Below are positions 44,155-56,292 of a DNA stretch of 64,000 nt, in pieces (positions within the stretch are counted from its first letter, which is position 1; every line of letters begins with the position of its first letter). The position numbers and the translations under genes were made by a program. The stretch is taken from the NCBI GenBank assembly GCA_036426205.1, contig WSYH01002427.1:1-64000 (forward strand). Reading direction: 5' to 3'. This DNA comes from Ascaphus truei. Taxonomy: Eukaryota; Chordata; Amphibia; Anura; Ascaphidae. The notes under the pieces were generated by a model. The model was not told the DNA's origin and ran no database searches. It saw nothing but the letters and a program-made list of their open reading frames with translations.

Positions 44155-44600
44155 GTCCGCCTCTGGATTCCCCTCGGCTTTCCCCTTACCTCTGCTGCAG
44201 TTGGGGACAGTGCAGCTAGGATGGGAGGTGCAGGGAGGTTGTGCTGGGCGACCGGGTCGCTGGGAGGTTTGCGGCACACCCGACAGCATGGACTGCCATG
44301 TTGAATTGGTTACACAGAAGCAGAAGCACTCGAGCATGCGCAGAACGTATTCCGCAGGGTTTGGCTGCAGCAGCCAATATTGCTGCCAGATACCCCTGCT
44401 CACCAAGAGATACATTTGGCGCGCTGAGGAGACCCCACTAGTCGGAAGAGGGACCTCAATGGAGCAGGTAATGTCCAGGGAGCAGTGCTTCCCTGGACTA
44501 GGCCAGATCTCCCCCCTTAGGCCCCAGCAAGGCCTCGACTCACAGTAAGATTGTGGCTGCTACAGGGCAAGTGTACAAAAGCTGGGGGTGATCCCTGCTC
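44155..44600 (+). repeat. Continuation of the family 2 Gypsy LTR
   Basis: Matches the minus-strand LTR at 61727-62981, for example GCATGCGCAG, GAGATACATTT, CTAGGCCAG..TC.CCC and TAGGCCCCAG..AGCC, GACTCACAGTA. It shows that the Gmr1-like element split an older LTR. Homology is lost near 44600. Confidence 0.65.
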
Positions 44601-46260
44601 AGCCAAAATTATATATCTTTCTAGAGTGGTGCTATTAGGGAAAAAGCGTATGTGATAACCATTGGAGAGAAAGAGCCCTATTCGATGCACACTACTCTAC
44701 TAGTAAAAATAAATAAATGTTATTGAAATTGGAACTTTAAACAACACAAATTGATGGAATTAATACCTAATTGAGAGCGCTTGTACATTAGTGATTCATA
44801 GTACACCCTCCATAGAGTAAAACATTGTAGTGTTTAATACTCTAACCCTGCAAGGTAAGTGTACCTATTCATACAATCACTTAGTAAGTTTACTCAGAAT
44901 GCAACTAGCCTTCTGTTAGTGATACACTGGCATAAAGTTCAGTGTTATACTCAATGTTAGAGTGCTGAGGTAACTGTTTTGAAGGCAATATCAATTACTT
45001 TCCAACAGATACTTAGTTTGTAACTTCAGCTGATATGTTATAGCACATATATATATAATTGTGTAGCCCAGTTTCACGTGGAAGACATGGACACTAATGG
45101 ATACACATCATTGGTAAACAAAGTATCAGTGCTTCTTCAGACCCCTAATAATGTCACTCATATCACATTACTGGGTGTTAGTCCTAGGAACACACTGGGG
45201 AGACAGTGCTCTCTTATACATATTATACTTATTCAAATTGGTTGTGACACAGCTTCTTAGATAAATGTTTAAGCTTATCCAGTGATAATTTCCTGGGTTG
45301 TGCACACGATACACAAAGTGCTAATACACACACAGACCACACACAGTATCATCGCAGCCCTTTATGTGAGGTCCCGGAAGGGATTTTACCACCAGCTCCA
45401 CCTGCATAGGTAAAGACGGATGTTGGTAAGGAGCCCTGCCCTGAATGAGTTACGGTTTACAGTCCTGTGGTGTTAATCATTGCCAAGATACACTGTCTCA
45501 ACTAGTGGTTGCCTTGCATGGCTCACAACTTAGTTTCGCTTACTTAAACCTCAGTATTCTTAGAGAGTTAGATCACATTGGTACTCAGACTGAAACTCCA
45601 TTCCAGTCGTGCTCATGACGCCTGCCTCTGACGTCAGTCCCAACGCTCGTTTCGTCATGAACACAGAACTTCTTCGGGGGTGGGAGGTTCCCTGCAAGTG
45701 CCGGCTCTTTATTCCCAGCGGTTGGTCGCGGTGCATCAGATGTTCTCACCACCTCCCTACAGGGGGGATGTGTACAACCGGTCAGCCTCACGGTATGCTC
45801 TGCTCTTCCGCTTCATCGCGCCGTCGACTCCATGATGTCACTTCCCCCGGCTTCTCTCCGTGGCTCCAAAGTGCTCCGCGAACATAGGATTAATCCAACT
45901 CGCTCAGGAACTCCTCCTCAACGTGTAGGCTCTCTGGTTTCGTCAGGAGTATGATGTCCCACTACAAACTGCAGGCTTAAATACCCTAACTACTAGATGT
46001 GCTCCAATCAGTATCTCTCTTCTAATACAGCAGCTGCACTCAAGCTACGAACAGCAAGCGTATATAACCTAATAGACAGGCATCCATTAAGGATATAAAT
46101 ACCATCTAATGTGGAATGCACAGGAACTTAAAATGTAATACACTACATAAGCATTGATCTTAACATGTATATCTTTAAATATTGTATTAATAGTTAAACA
46201 ATGTACAAAAAGAGCAATGTCCATAATACATAATCCAGCTATAAAAATGAAAGGAAATTG
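44601..46260 (-). mobile_element. Non-coding, Penelope-type terminal sequence
   Basis: No ORF of note. On the minus strand near 45690-45645 the sequence GAAGAAGTTCTG...CATGACGAAACG resembles the CTGAGGAAG...CGAAACGCG motif of 38777 in degenerate form. A second CTGACGAAACC lies near 45945. The assignment to a Penelope-like terminus is tentative. Confidence 0.35.
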
Positions 46261-46288
46261 TTAGTTAGTGAGGAGCAGGTAGGAAGCA

Positions 46289-46930
46289 TTGGTTGCTATA
46301 AGTGAGGAGCAGGTAGGTAGCTGGGTGACAGTTAGAAGGGGAAGCAGGGGCAATAGGGAGAGGCAGGTCGTTTCTGAGCTGACACATCCCAATAGATTTG
46401 CCATGTTGAGTGAAGATATTGGGAATGTCGGGGCAGAAATGGCAAGGCTGGGGGAGACTAATTCCTCAAGCAGCCAGGGGAATAGTTCCTCCATCACAGT
46501 GGGCACTCAGGATGCTCAGATACAAAGAAAGATTGTGGTGGTAGGGGACTCCATTATTAGGAAGGTAGATAGGGCAATCTGTTGCCGTGACCGCATGACC
46601 CGAACAGTTTGTTGTCTCCCGGGTGCTCGGGTTTGGTACATTGCAGATCGGGTAGACAGATTGTTGGGGAGGAGCTGGGATTGACCCGGCGGTCTTGGTA
46701 CACGTTGGCACCAATGACAAAGTTAGAGAAAGATGGAGGGTCCTAAAAAAGGATTACAGGGATCTAGGCCAAAAGCTTGAGGCAAGGACTTGAGGCAAGG
46801 TTTTTAGAGCACTTGGACTCCTTTTCTGAGAAGTGCCATCTATATTCTAGGGACGGATTGCACCTCAATGAAGAGGGATCTTCTGTGCTAATGGGGAGAA
46901 TGCTAAAAAGGTTGGAGGAGATTTTAAACT
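46289..46930 (+). pseudogene. CR1 ORF1, esterase-type domain
   Basis: CR1-group ORF1 proteins carry a zinc finger and an SGNH/GDSL esterase-like domain thought to act in RNP or membrane handling. Here QRKIVVVGDSIIRKVDRAIC gives the GDS block I, then CCLPGARVWYIADRV. After a frame change near 46680 the sequence TDPAVLVHVGTND-like (block III) and DRLHLNEEGS (catalytic Asp-x-x-His block) follow on to 46930. Confidence 0.7.
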
Positions 46931-47009
46931 AGGATGGAGGGGGGAGGGGAATGAAACAGATAATGAACTAAATGGAATAGAGGAGGATACAAGGTGGTAT
47001 GGAGGTAGA

Positions 47010-48645
47010 ATGGGGGCAAGTGTGAGTTTGACATGCAGTGAGACACCCATAGTAAATACAGATAATACTAGAAAACTTCTAAAGAATAAACCAAGTGGGA
47101 GCAGAAAGGAAGGAGCAGATAAGATAATAGTACGGGCTGAAAAAAAACTTAAATGCATGCTTGCTAATGCAAGAAGCCTGACAGATAAAATGGGGGAGCT
47201 TGAATTAATAGCTGCAAGGGAGCAGTATGATATCATAGGCATTACTGAAACATGGTGGGATGAAACTCATGACTGGACAGTTAATTTAGAGGGTTATTCC
47301 CTTTTTCGGAAGGATCGAACAAATAGAAGGGGAGGTGGAGTATGTTTATATGTTAAACCGGATCTAAAACCTATTATAAGGGATGATGTTTATGAAGGGA
47401 ATGATGAAAATGTAGAGACTTTGTGGATAGAAATTAGCAGTGCAGGTAAAAGTATAAAGAAAATGTTTGTGGGAATATGCTATAAACCACCAAATATCTC
47501 TGAGATTGAGGAAGCTAAAATACTTTTGCAAATGGAGAAGGCATCAAAACTGGGTCATGTTTGCATAATGGGGGATTTTAATTAGCCAGACATAGACTGG
47601 GGAAATGAGATTAGCATTACAACCAAAGGAAACAGGTTTTTGGGGGGTGCTTAAAGACAATTATATGACCCAAATTATTGAGGAACCAACCAGGAGAGGG
47701 GCAATACTGGATTTGGTCATATCAAACAATATAGAAGTAATAACAAATATTCAAGTCCTGGCACATTTGGGTAACAGTGATCATAACATGGTATAATCTG
47801 AAATAAATGATCAAAAAATAGATTTCTTGGGTTCAACGAAGACCTTAAACTTTAGAAAGGCAGATTTTAATAAACTAAGGTCTAATCTAGTAGTAATACA
47901 CTGGGATGATGTTTTTGCAGGGAAGAAGATAAATGGGCAGTCTTTAAAACATTGTTAGAAAAACACACTTATCAGTGTATACCCTTGGGTAATAAGTATA
48001 AAAGGAATAAGTCAAAACCAATGTGGCTAAATAAACAGGTAGGGGAGGAAATGGACAAGAAGAGGAAGGTGTTTAGATTCTTTAAGTCAGAAGGGACAGA
48101 GACATCATATCAAACTTATAAGGAATGTAACAAAAATAGCAAAAGAGCAATCAAATTAGCAAAAATGGATAATGAAAAAAGGATTGCAGTAGAAAGTACA
48201 GTAAGGTCAACCCTAAAAAGTTCTTTAAGTACCTTAATAACAAAAAATGAGAAAAGAAAATATAGGACCCTTTTAGTGTGAGATGGGTAGGCAGATTATT
48301 GGAGATAAGGAAAAAGCTGAGGTATTAAACAAATTCTTTGCCTCTGTGTTTACCAGGGAAGAATCAAGTTCAATAGTAGTGCCGCAGGATGAAGCCACAA
48401 CCTCCATATTAATTAACAATTGGTTAACTGAGGAAGAAGTTCATAAGCGACTTGAAAAAATTAAAGTAAATAAGGCACCTGGCCCTGATGGCATACATCC
48501 AAGAGTTCTCAAGGAGTTAAGCTCAGAAATAGCCAAACCATTATATTTAATATTCAAGGACTCCATTTCCACAGGCTCAGTACCACAAGATTGGCGTAAA
48601 GCAGATGTGGTGCCTATATTTAAAAAGAAACAAACAAGGGGATAG
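47010..48645 (+). pseudogene. CR1 ORF2: APE endonuclease and start of RT
   Basis: The apurinic-type endonuclease nicks the target DNA. CMLANARSLTDKMGELELIA, IGITETWWDETH (catalytic Glu region), GGGVCLYVKPDL and VGICYKPPN lead to MGDFN, where a TAG at 47583 interrupts. The second frame has EPTRRGAILDLVISNN and LGNSDHNMV (catalytic SDH box). After further shifts, NKFFASVFTREE and KAPGPDGIHPRVLKEL mark the RT N-terminus. The copy ends at IFKKKQTRG, before motif A. Confidence 0.8.
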
Positions 48646-48646
48646 G

Positions 48647-48837
48647 AAGTGATCAACTAGGAACCATACTAATTTAATGAAAATTCGATAATTATTACGT
48701 GGGTGCAAACCTGTGAACTGAAGTGAATCAGGAAGGTGACGAGCACACTAGGCAGTGCACTCAGAATAGAATTCACTTAAATGCACACCACATATATTAA
48801 AATATAACCTTTATTGACATTACATAAAACATATATT
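48647..48837. other. Short unassigned spacer
   Basis: AT-rich junction between CR1 copy 3 and the GC-rich hairpin cluster. Nothing recognised. Confidence 0.4.
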
Positions 48838-49175
48838 ACCGATACTGCTGCGGCCGAGTTTATTCGAGCATTTGCCCGTTCTCGGCCGCAGCAGTATCCT
48901 GGCGCGCGCCGGAGGGTGCCGGGCGCGCGCCAAAGCGGGGCGCTCTCCCTACCGCTGCCGGGTCCGCCGGGTCCCCCGGAACCCCCTGCCGCCGTCCCCC
49001 ACATCGCGGGACACCAGGGCTCCCTCGGGGAGCCCTGGACGCGCGTGCAGGGGGCGCAGGCACCCGATGACGCGTGACCGCGCATCGGAGACGCGCGGCA
49101 CGCCGAGGGGCTGCCACTTGCAAGCCGGGAAATCTCCCGGCTTACGGAACTGGCCACACTTCAATAAAGTGTGTC
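48838..49175. repeat. GC-rich chain of hairpins
   Basis: Five stem-loops in 340 bp: 48841-48858 with 48881-48898 (18-bp perfect stem, GATACTGCTGCGGCCGAG), 48900-48910 with 48922-48932 (TGGCGCGCGCC), 49014-49023 with 49029-49038 (CCAGGGCTCC), 49123-49130 with 49135-49142 (AGCCGGGA) and 49156-49161 with 49169-49174. GC content is far above the flanks. No coding frame is convincing. Confidence 0.7.
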
Positions 49176-49335
49176 GCCAGTGTAATGTAGGTGTAACCAA
49201 GATTAAAAATAGATTAAATTAAATATGATGACTGTCTTCCATCTACTCTAGATATAAGCTGCTGAATAGCAATTAATGCTAGTAATCTAGGAGATAAAAG
49301 GCACGTAGTGATGTTGTAAGACTCCTACTTGGCTG
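49176..49335. other. Unassigned AT-rich spacer
   Basis: Separates the hairpin cluster from CR1 copy 4. Nothing recognised. Confidence 0.4.
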
Positions 49336-49392
49336 TTTATTTAGCCACATTGATTTTGACTTATTTCTTTTATACTTATTACCCAAGGGTCT

Positions 49393-50250
49393 TCACTGAT
49401 AAGTGTGCTTTTCTAACAATGTTTTAAAGACTGCCCATTTATCTTCTTCATTTTTCCCTGCAAAAACATCATCCCATTGTATTACTACTAGATTAGACCT
49501 CAGTTTATTAAAATCTGCATTACTAAAGTTTAAGGTCTTAGTTGAACCCAAGTAATCTGTTTTTTGATCATTTATTTCAAATGAGACCATCTTATGATCA
49601 CTGTTACCCAAATGTTCCAGGACTTGAATATTTGTTATTACTTCTACATTGTTTGATATGACCAAATCCAGAACTGCCCCTCCCCTGGTTGGTTCCTCAA
49701 TAATTTGGGTCATATAATTGTCTTTAAGCACCCCCAAAAACCTGTTTCCTTTTGTTGTAATGCTAATCTCATTGCCCCAGTCAATGTCTTGATAATTAAA
49801 ATCCCCCATTATGCAAACATGACCCAGTTTTGAAGCCTTCTCCATTTGCAAAAGTATTTTAGCTTCCTCAATCTCACAGATATTTGGTGGTTTATAGCAT
49901 ATTCCCACAAACATTTTCTTTATACTTTTACCTGCACTGCTAATTTCTATCCACAAAGTCTCTACATTTTCATCATTCCCTTCATAGACATCATCCCTTA
50001 TAATAGGTTTTAGATCCGGTTTAATATATAAACATACTCCACCTCCCCTTCTATTTGTTCAATCCTTCCGAAAAAGGGAATAACCCACTAAATTAACTGT
50101 CCAGTCATGAGTTTCATCCCACCATGTTTCATTAATGCCTATGATATCATAGTGCTCCTTTGCAGCTATTAATTCAAGCTCCCCCCATTTTATCTGTCAG
50201 GCTTCTTGCATTAGCAACCATGCATTTAAGTTTTTTTTCAGCCCGTACTA
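49393..50250 (-). pseudogene. CR1 ORF2 APE endonuclease, copy 4
   Basis: WIEISSAGKSIKKMFVGICY, KASKLGHVCIMGDFNYQDID and HLGNSDHKMVSFEI are intact here. It therefore preserves MGDFN and the SDH catalytic box that copy 3 has damaged. Upstream, ANARSLTDKMGELELIAAKE and TWWDETHDWTVNL are readable with one stop near 50070. The RT is absent. Confidence 0.8.
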
Positions 50251-50445
50251 TTATCTTATCTGCTCTTTCCTTTCTGCACCCACTTGGTTTAGTCTTTAGA
50301 AGTTTTCTAGTATTATCTGTATTTACTATGAGTGTCTAACTGCTTGTCAAACTCGCACTTGACCCCATTCTACCTCCATACCACCTTCTATCCTCATCTG
50401 TTCCATTTAGTTAAATATCTGTTTCATTCCCCTCCCCCCTCCATC

Positions 50446-51446
50446 CTAGTTTAAAATCTCCACCAACCTTTTTAACATTCTCCCCCCTAGCACAGAAGAT
50501 CCCTCTTCATTGAGGTGCAATCTGTCCCTAGAATATAGATGGCACCTCTCAGAAAAGGAGTCCCAGTGCTCTAAAAACCCAAACCCCTCCTTCCTGCACC
50601 ACTTTCTTAGCCATGCATTAACCTCCCTCATCTCTGACTGTCTCCCTGTGGTAGCGCATGGCACTGGTGGCATTTCAGAAAATACTACCTTGGAGGTCCT
50701 TGCCTCAAGCTTTTGTCCTAGATCCCTGGAATCCTTTTTTAGGACCCTCCATCTTTCTCTAACTTTGTCATTGGTGCCAACGTGTACCAAGACCGCCGGG
50801 TCAATCTCAGCCACCCCCAACAATCTGTCTACCCGATCCGCAATGTGCCGAACCCGAGCACCCGGGAGACAACAAACTTCGGTTCATGCTGTCACGGCAA
50901 CAGATTGCCCTATCTACCTTCCTAATAATGGAGTCCACTACCACCACAATCTTTCTTTGTATCTGAGCATCCTGAGTCCCCACTGTGCTGGAGGAACTAT
51001 TCTACTGGCTGCTAGAGGAATTAGTCTCCCCCAACCTTGCCATTTCTGCCCCGACATTCCCAAAATGTTCACTCAACATGGTAAATCTATTGGGATGTGT
51101 CAGCTCAGAAACGACCTGCCTCTCCCTATTGCCCCTGCTTCCCCTTCTGTCACCCAGCTACCTGCTCCTCACTAACATCAACCAGGCTACCTACCTGCTC
51201 TTCACTAACAGCGCCACCATCAGCACCACTAGTCGAAGCAAGGGCCTGCTCAGTGAGCTCCAAACCCCTTTAAAGATTGCCAATGTCCCTCAATATTGCA
51301 AGTTGCCTCTTCAGATCAGCAATTTCTGACTCTAAAGAGACCACCCTCTCACACTTCCCACAGTGGTATGCTCCTTGGAACAGCTGCTCCAAGTGCACAT
51401 ACATGTGGCAAGTTGTGCATTGAGTGGCATTTTCAATCCTGCTCAT
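50446..51446 (-). pseudogene. CR1 ORF1, copy 4 (zinc finger, coiled coil, esterase)
   Basis: Starts MSRIENATQCTTCHMYVHLE at 51446. A second pair, HCGKC, follows, so a CX2C...CX2C zinc finger precedes SLESEIADLKRQLAIL (coiled coil). An in-frame stop near 51270 breaks it. The C-terminal esterase part (50446-50823) reads AEIDPAVLVHVGTNDKVRER, SEMPPVPCA and SRDRLHLNEEGSSVLG, that is blocks III and V of SGNH hydrolases. It shows the N-terminus missing from copy 3. Confidence 0.75.
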
Positions 51447-51840
51447 TCTAGCAACTATGAAGTTTATAAGTACTAACAGTAAACTGTAATTTAATATACT
51501 AAACCTTGTTTAACCACTTCCTTGTTCAAACTGCTTCTGGTTCTAACTGCACACACTTTAAACAACCAGCACTTCAAATCAAGTACATAGATCAGTCAGT
51601 ACACGCAAGCTCAGGATTCGTTGGAAGCCTCTGTTTAAATAGGGACACCCACCAGGTGTGTTAGGTAATCAATTAACTAACCCCACCCATTGCAGGTGTG
51701 TTAGGCCGGCCAATTAACCAAGCACACCCACTCTGCCTCAGGCAGGAGAAAAGAGGAAAAAAGTTACAGGCTTCAAATGACAACATACTTTAAAAAAAAA
51801 TTAACCCTCTGGGACCGGTATATTGCTCCCTAAGACTGGG

Positions 51841-52755
51841 TCATTTTTTTAGAATGTCCCAGTGTTTTTTTATAATGTTAGTAATTTTGCCTGCCTCTAT
51901 ACTGTAACCGGTTAAAAATGCGAAATCAAATTTTCCTTGATTGGTCTTATTTTTTTGTTTAGGTTTCAATAGATCTTGTCTCACTAGTTGTTCTGCTTTT
52001 ACCATTGCCTGGTCTAGTTTTTCTTTTTTGTACACCTTTTCAATAAATCTCTGTTTGATCTTATCTGCCTGTAACTGGAAGTGATCTTGATCTGTACAGT
52101 TCTGACATATTCTAGCAAATTGACCGGATGGGACATTGTCCATCCACCTTAGTAAATGGCAGCTAGTTCTTAGAATATAATTGTTCTTATCAATTTCTTT
52201 GAAGTACGTTTTAGTTTTAATGCTGTTATTTTCAACATAGACCATAAGGTCTAAAAAATGTATTGTTTCACTATTCCATGTATGAGTGATTCTAAGATTG
52301 TCATCATTCACATTCATCGTAGTTAAAAATTTGCATAATTCCTCTTCGCCACCCCTCCAAATGAAAAACACATCATCGATGAAACGGCGATAGAGGACGA
52401 GATTCGCGTCGAGCACGCCCCCAGGCCAGATGTTCCTATTCTCCCACATGGCCATAAACAGGTTCGCGTAGCTCGGCGCGAATCTCGTCTCTATTGCCGT
52501 TCCACATTTCTGCAAATAGAATTGGCCACTATACCAAAAATAGTTGGGACCAAGTATAAATCTAATGCCATCAATGACGAACTCCCTTTGTAAATCGGGT
52601 AGATCATTGTCCCCTAGCAAGATTTCTCTTACTGCATCACATCCCTTGTTGTGTTCAATATTCGTGTATAGCGACGCAACATCACTAGTATGAAATGATC
52701 TTCCCATACGATGTCACCCAATCTATTGATTTTATCAGTGGTGTCTAGTTCTCAG
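51841..52755 (-). pseudogene. Penelope-like element (copy A) reverse transcriptase
   Basis: Penelope-like elements encode a telomerase-related RT fused to a GIY-YIG endonuclease. Open for 288 codons from 52707. DVASLYTNIEHNKG (residues 9-22) is motif A-like. GTAIETRFAPSYANLFM (69-85) matches the PLE motif GTAMG..FAPSYAN. YRRFIDDVFFIW (106-117) holds the catalytic DD. HFLDLMVYV follows at about 150. The thumb and linker run to KHWDILKK. A frameshift near 52700 leaves a few more upstream residues up to about 52755. The GIY-YIG domain is absent. Confidence 0.85.
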
Positions 52756-53957
52756 GTAATAGAGGTTCTCCGCTTCACTCATGGCTCTAAGTTCTGGGTC
52801 GCAGCAGTGAGGTGGTGTGACAACTTGCGTTACTTGTTGCACTACTGTGTGTTCAATATCTTTAGTCCCAGGAACTTGCAATTACCATCAAGTTCCCACT
52901 GGATCACAGTACCCCACAGTATACTGTAATCCAGGTCCAGTTCAGTCCCGCCAGCTGCCACCAGTTTTATTAATACGCCTGTGATGATAGCTTCCACAGG
53001 CTTATTAATATTAAACAAAAAATAATTGGGTTTGAACTGAACGAGGCTTAAGATATAATAAATTGTATGGAGGCTTAAGATATAATAAATTGTATTTATT
53101 CCTTAAAATAAAGGTGAACACAACAGATAATGCAGTAACAAACAAGAAGTGCACTTACATTGGGGTTGGGGAATGAGAAGTATGATGTAGCATTTCTCTC
53201 AGCAGTCAGGAAATCATTCAGGTGATATCAGATAACCATATCAGCAAACGAAAACGAATGAAGACTTTGCATGAAGACCAAAAATGAAGACACAGGATAG
53301 ATGGGGACCAGCAGGTTATAAACCCTTTGTCCCTCTATCTGTAACATTACGACCCTGGGATTGGTTTGCAATTATCTCCAGCCAATCTTTGATGGGGGAA
53401 CACATTTTAGGACAGGCCCCCCTGCTAGCTGGCACATGTGCAGTAGAACTCTGGGGTCTCCTTTCTGAGGCCCCACATGTGCAAATGGAATGCCAGGCCA
53501 GCTACCCCTCCGGATCTTGGACAAGATAACCTGTGTTGGACAGTGATAAGTGCGACACTTAAAAACTGCTATGGAATGCGCCCCCTCCACCCTCACATAG
53601 ACAGGGTGATAAAACCTTTTGAACAAAGCTTAAGTTCTAGCCATTGGGACCCTATGGCCATCTGTCATCCTGATAGCAAAGGAATTTCTTTGAAGCTTTG
53701 TCCATACCTTGAAGACACAGTATTAACGGACTATTAACCCTTGTGCTCCCGGATGGATTCTAGTGTGTGTGTGCAGAAACTGAGGTACAATAACAGAGGG
53801 GCAACAGGAAAATACACATTTACAGGTTATAACAGGGGTGAAATCACATTTCTGGACCTCAGTCCAGTTAACCCCTTGTCTCCCGGGTGGGGTCAGGGGT
53901 GGCCCAATGGGGTGCAACCCCTTTAATACCGGGCCACCCCCTTTCTCCCTCTACAGT
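52756..53957. other. Unassigned, LTR-like sequence
   Basis: No gene seen. Short direct repeats GGCTTAAGATATAATAAATT are present at about 53044 and 53070. TATA- and polyadenylation-like words are scattered. Possibly a solo LTR, but no ends were fixed. Confidence 0.35.
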
Positions 53958-54274
53958 GCCCCCTAATGTTTTTTCTAAAAGATTATTAAGGAAGATTAAT
54001 TTTAATGATTTTTCTGAGGAAGAGATTATGGATGATAACATTGAGAACGTTATCAAAAATGAATTCAGCATGTTAGAGAAACTTATGGTTAAAGATACTA
54101 GAAAGTGGTTTGATGTCATTTTTTTTAGAGGAATATCTTAATAATGGAAGAATACCAAGAGATTTGCGAATTCTCAAGAGCCCCTCGTTTGATTTAAAAG
54201 ACGAGGAGTTCTTGATGAATTGAAACAATGTGCTGGACAAATGTTCTCAAGAGCTAATTAGTCTTATAATTAAG
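53958..54274 (+). pseudogene. Penelope-like element (copy B), N-terminal part
   Basis: LLRKINFNDFSEEEIMDD and DTRKWFDVIF, then in a shifted frame EEYLNNGRIPRDLRILKSPS and NNVLDKCSQELISLIIK. The RIPRDLRI...W...L..CS..LM pattern is the region upstream of the PLE reverse transcriptase. Cut off at the 5' LTR of the next element. Confidence 0.65.
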
Positions 54275-54837
54275 TGTAACCCTGTGTAGTTTTGGGGTTA
54301 TAGTTCTTTCTCATCCTGTGCAATAATCCCTTTTAAGGGCAGGTTTGCCAGGAGTAATCATGGGGCTTTTCCACCACACACATGTGCTGTGTAGTATTCA
54401 GTGAAGGTAGTGTCATCAGGCTCTGTGTCCAATTACAGTGACACAGGGGTGGTGCCTATTGGAGCTATTTAGTGCACAGCACTTCCTGTATTTAGTTTGT
54501 GCCTCACCCCTTATGAGTGAAGTGAGCCTGTCCAGCAAACTGTCAGAGCTCTGGCAGGTTTTGTGGCCCTCACTCAGGGGAGTGGTGTGGAAGACTATTC
54601 CTCTTACTCCATCAGGGAGTAAAGAAAGAGCTAGATCTGCTTTCAGTGCCCTTGCCTGCGAGTGTATGGTCAGGGACTTTCTTTGGGTTGGCAACCTATA
54701 ATGAGCGGCTGAAGACCGGCCTTTATGATGGGCAGTCGGCCAGTGCTGATGTTAATAAAGGATGCCAAAGATAAAGATCGCTTCTGTCCTGGTTGTGGAG
54801 TCATTCGGGAAGAAGGTGCACAAAGAGGTTCTCTTTC
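54275..54837 (+). repeat. 5' LTR
   Basis: About 94 percent identical by eye to 58484-59045. Contains AATAAAGG polyadenylation-type signal near 54754. No clear TGG-type primer-binding site directly follows. Confidence 0.85.
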
Positions 54838-56292
54838 AGAGACTCCTCCCTACAACACTGGGGGTTTGGCAAGAGATGGAGGCGCTGTACCATGAGTGAG
54901 TATGAAATCTCAGCTATACCTCACAAGCCAGTGCTGATGATATCGCCCATACCATCACGGGAGACTCAGGAGTCCTGTAAGCGAGCAGGTGCAGCACACT
55001 ACACCACATGTAACATGGGTCAGTTTCCACAGAAGGGGGTCAATATGAGATTGGGCCAGGGAAACTCCGTTACATTTGGAGGCGCTGATGAGATTATCAG
55101 GACAGGCTTTCAGCTAGGCGAACTGATATAGAGATATGTATGCTTCCAGGAAGGTGCTGCGGAAGGAAGGGAGTCTAGTGGTAGTTAGAAGAAGGATATC
55201 TACTCGCAAAACACACCCTAGATGCCCCTATATGGTGTGATATAGATCTGGAGACAGGGCTATTGCTGTGTAGTCACCTTGAGGTGGGTAGTCATTTGAT
55301 GCCTAAGGGGGTAGCCTGGTTAACTTGCGTCAGGAACTTCTGGTAGGGTTAGCGCTATGTGAAGTCAAGAATAGGTGACGTGTTAAGTACGATAGGACAG
55401 ATCCTAAGTATTTCTGGCCAGTAACCAGACTATACACTGCAGAGCACTTACACTGGACTGATACTGGGTGCAGCACACACAAGAGAGAGTTAGCCTAGTC
55501 TGAGGTATTGCACTACAACTGAGGCATACTGTATTCACTGGGATACATGCAGATGTGCATGCTGGCATCAAAATGGCAGTTGCCCAGCATGGGGGCACCA
55601 TGCGTGAAGTAAGAAGAGAGATAAAGATGGCAGCTATGTTTGATGTGGTACTGCGCGGTGCGGAGAGCACAAAATGGCGGTTCTCGCCAGAAATGAGAAG
55701 TACACATGCTGTGTGGACAGAGGAGGTACTGTGTGCGGAGATGGCTATTATGAGTAGGCTGTGGAGTGGCGTGAAAGCCATAGCCGTGCCCTTCTTGTCC
55801 TGCCTGGATCCTCGGGGATCACCAGAGGGAGCAGCCAGTGAGGACATTGTGATTATGAGTGATATTTCAAATGAAGTACCTGATTGCCAGTCGGTGGTAA
55901 CGACGCAAGTCAAATCCGTAGTGAGTATGGGTTGCAGTGTGATCGGGCGACCACGTGGGCTGTGTGCAGAGAAAGGAGTTGCAGAAACTTGGCCATGACT
56001 GGCGCGAAAGTTAGAACCCCACCCCGACCAGGGAGGTGGCGCGAAAGCCGTGGCCGCGCCCCCCTGTACTGTGATAAGCTCAGAGTCGATTCTGAGTCCT
56101 GACGTGCAGCTGAGTGACCATCCTGTAAACTCCACCAGAGGGAGGGGTCACTGCATCAACCAATGGGAAAGAGATGTCCTGAGTGAAGGAGGAACCGGAT
56201 GTTAGCTAAGCTCACAGTTGCGCAAAGCTGGTGAGCAAGAGAGACTGTCGTGTCGAGTGTCTCCTTTACCCAGTGCAACTAGTGAACAAATC
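54838..56292. other. Long leader of the LTR element
   Basis: About 1.45 kb between LTR and first good ATG, without a convincing ORF. Repeated AAAATGGC/AAGATGGC words and CGTGAAAGCCATAGCCGTGC / GCGAAAGCCGTGGCCGCGC variants (55770 and 56040) suggest an internal duplication. Confidence 0.5.

Larger units (their letters stand above)
46261..48646 (+). mobile_element. CR1/L2-type LINE, copy 3 (ORF1 and 5' half of ORF2)
   Basis: Begins inside ORF1 and runs through the endonuclease into the start of the RT, where it breaks off at 48646. Forms an inverted pair with copy 4. Confidence 0.85.
49336..51800 (-). mobile_element. CR1/L2-type LINE, copy 4 (5' UTR, ORF1, endonuclease; lacks RT)
   Basis: Minus-strand copy retaining the 5' region, with the 3' half missing. 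This is unusual because LINEs normally lose the 5' end on insertion, so it implies a later break at about 49336. It overlaps copy 3 over about 1.7 kb in inverted orientation. Confidence 0.85.

Noticed and set aside
55404..56135. 243-aa ORF on the minus strand
   Set aside because: Antisense to the leader of the LTR element, with no recognisable domain.
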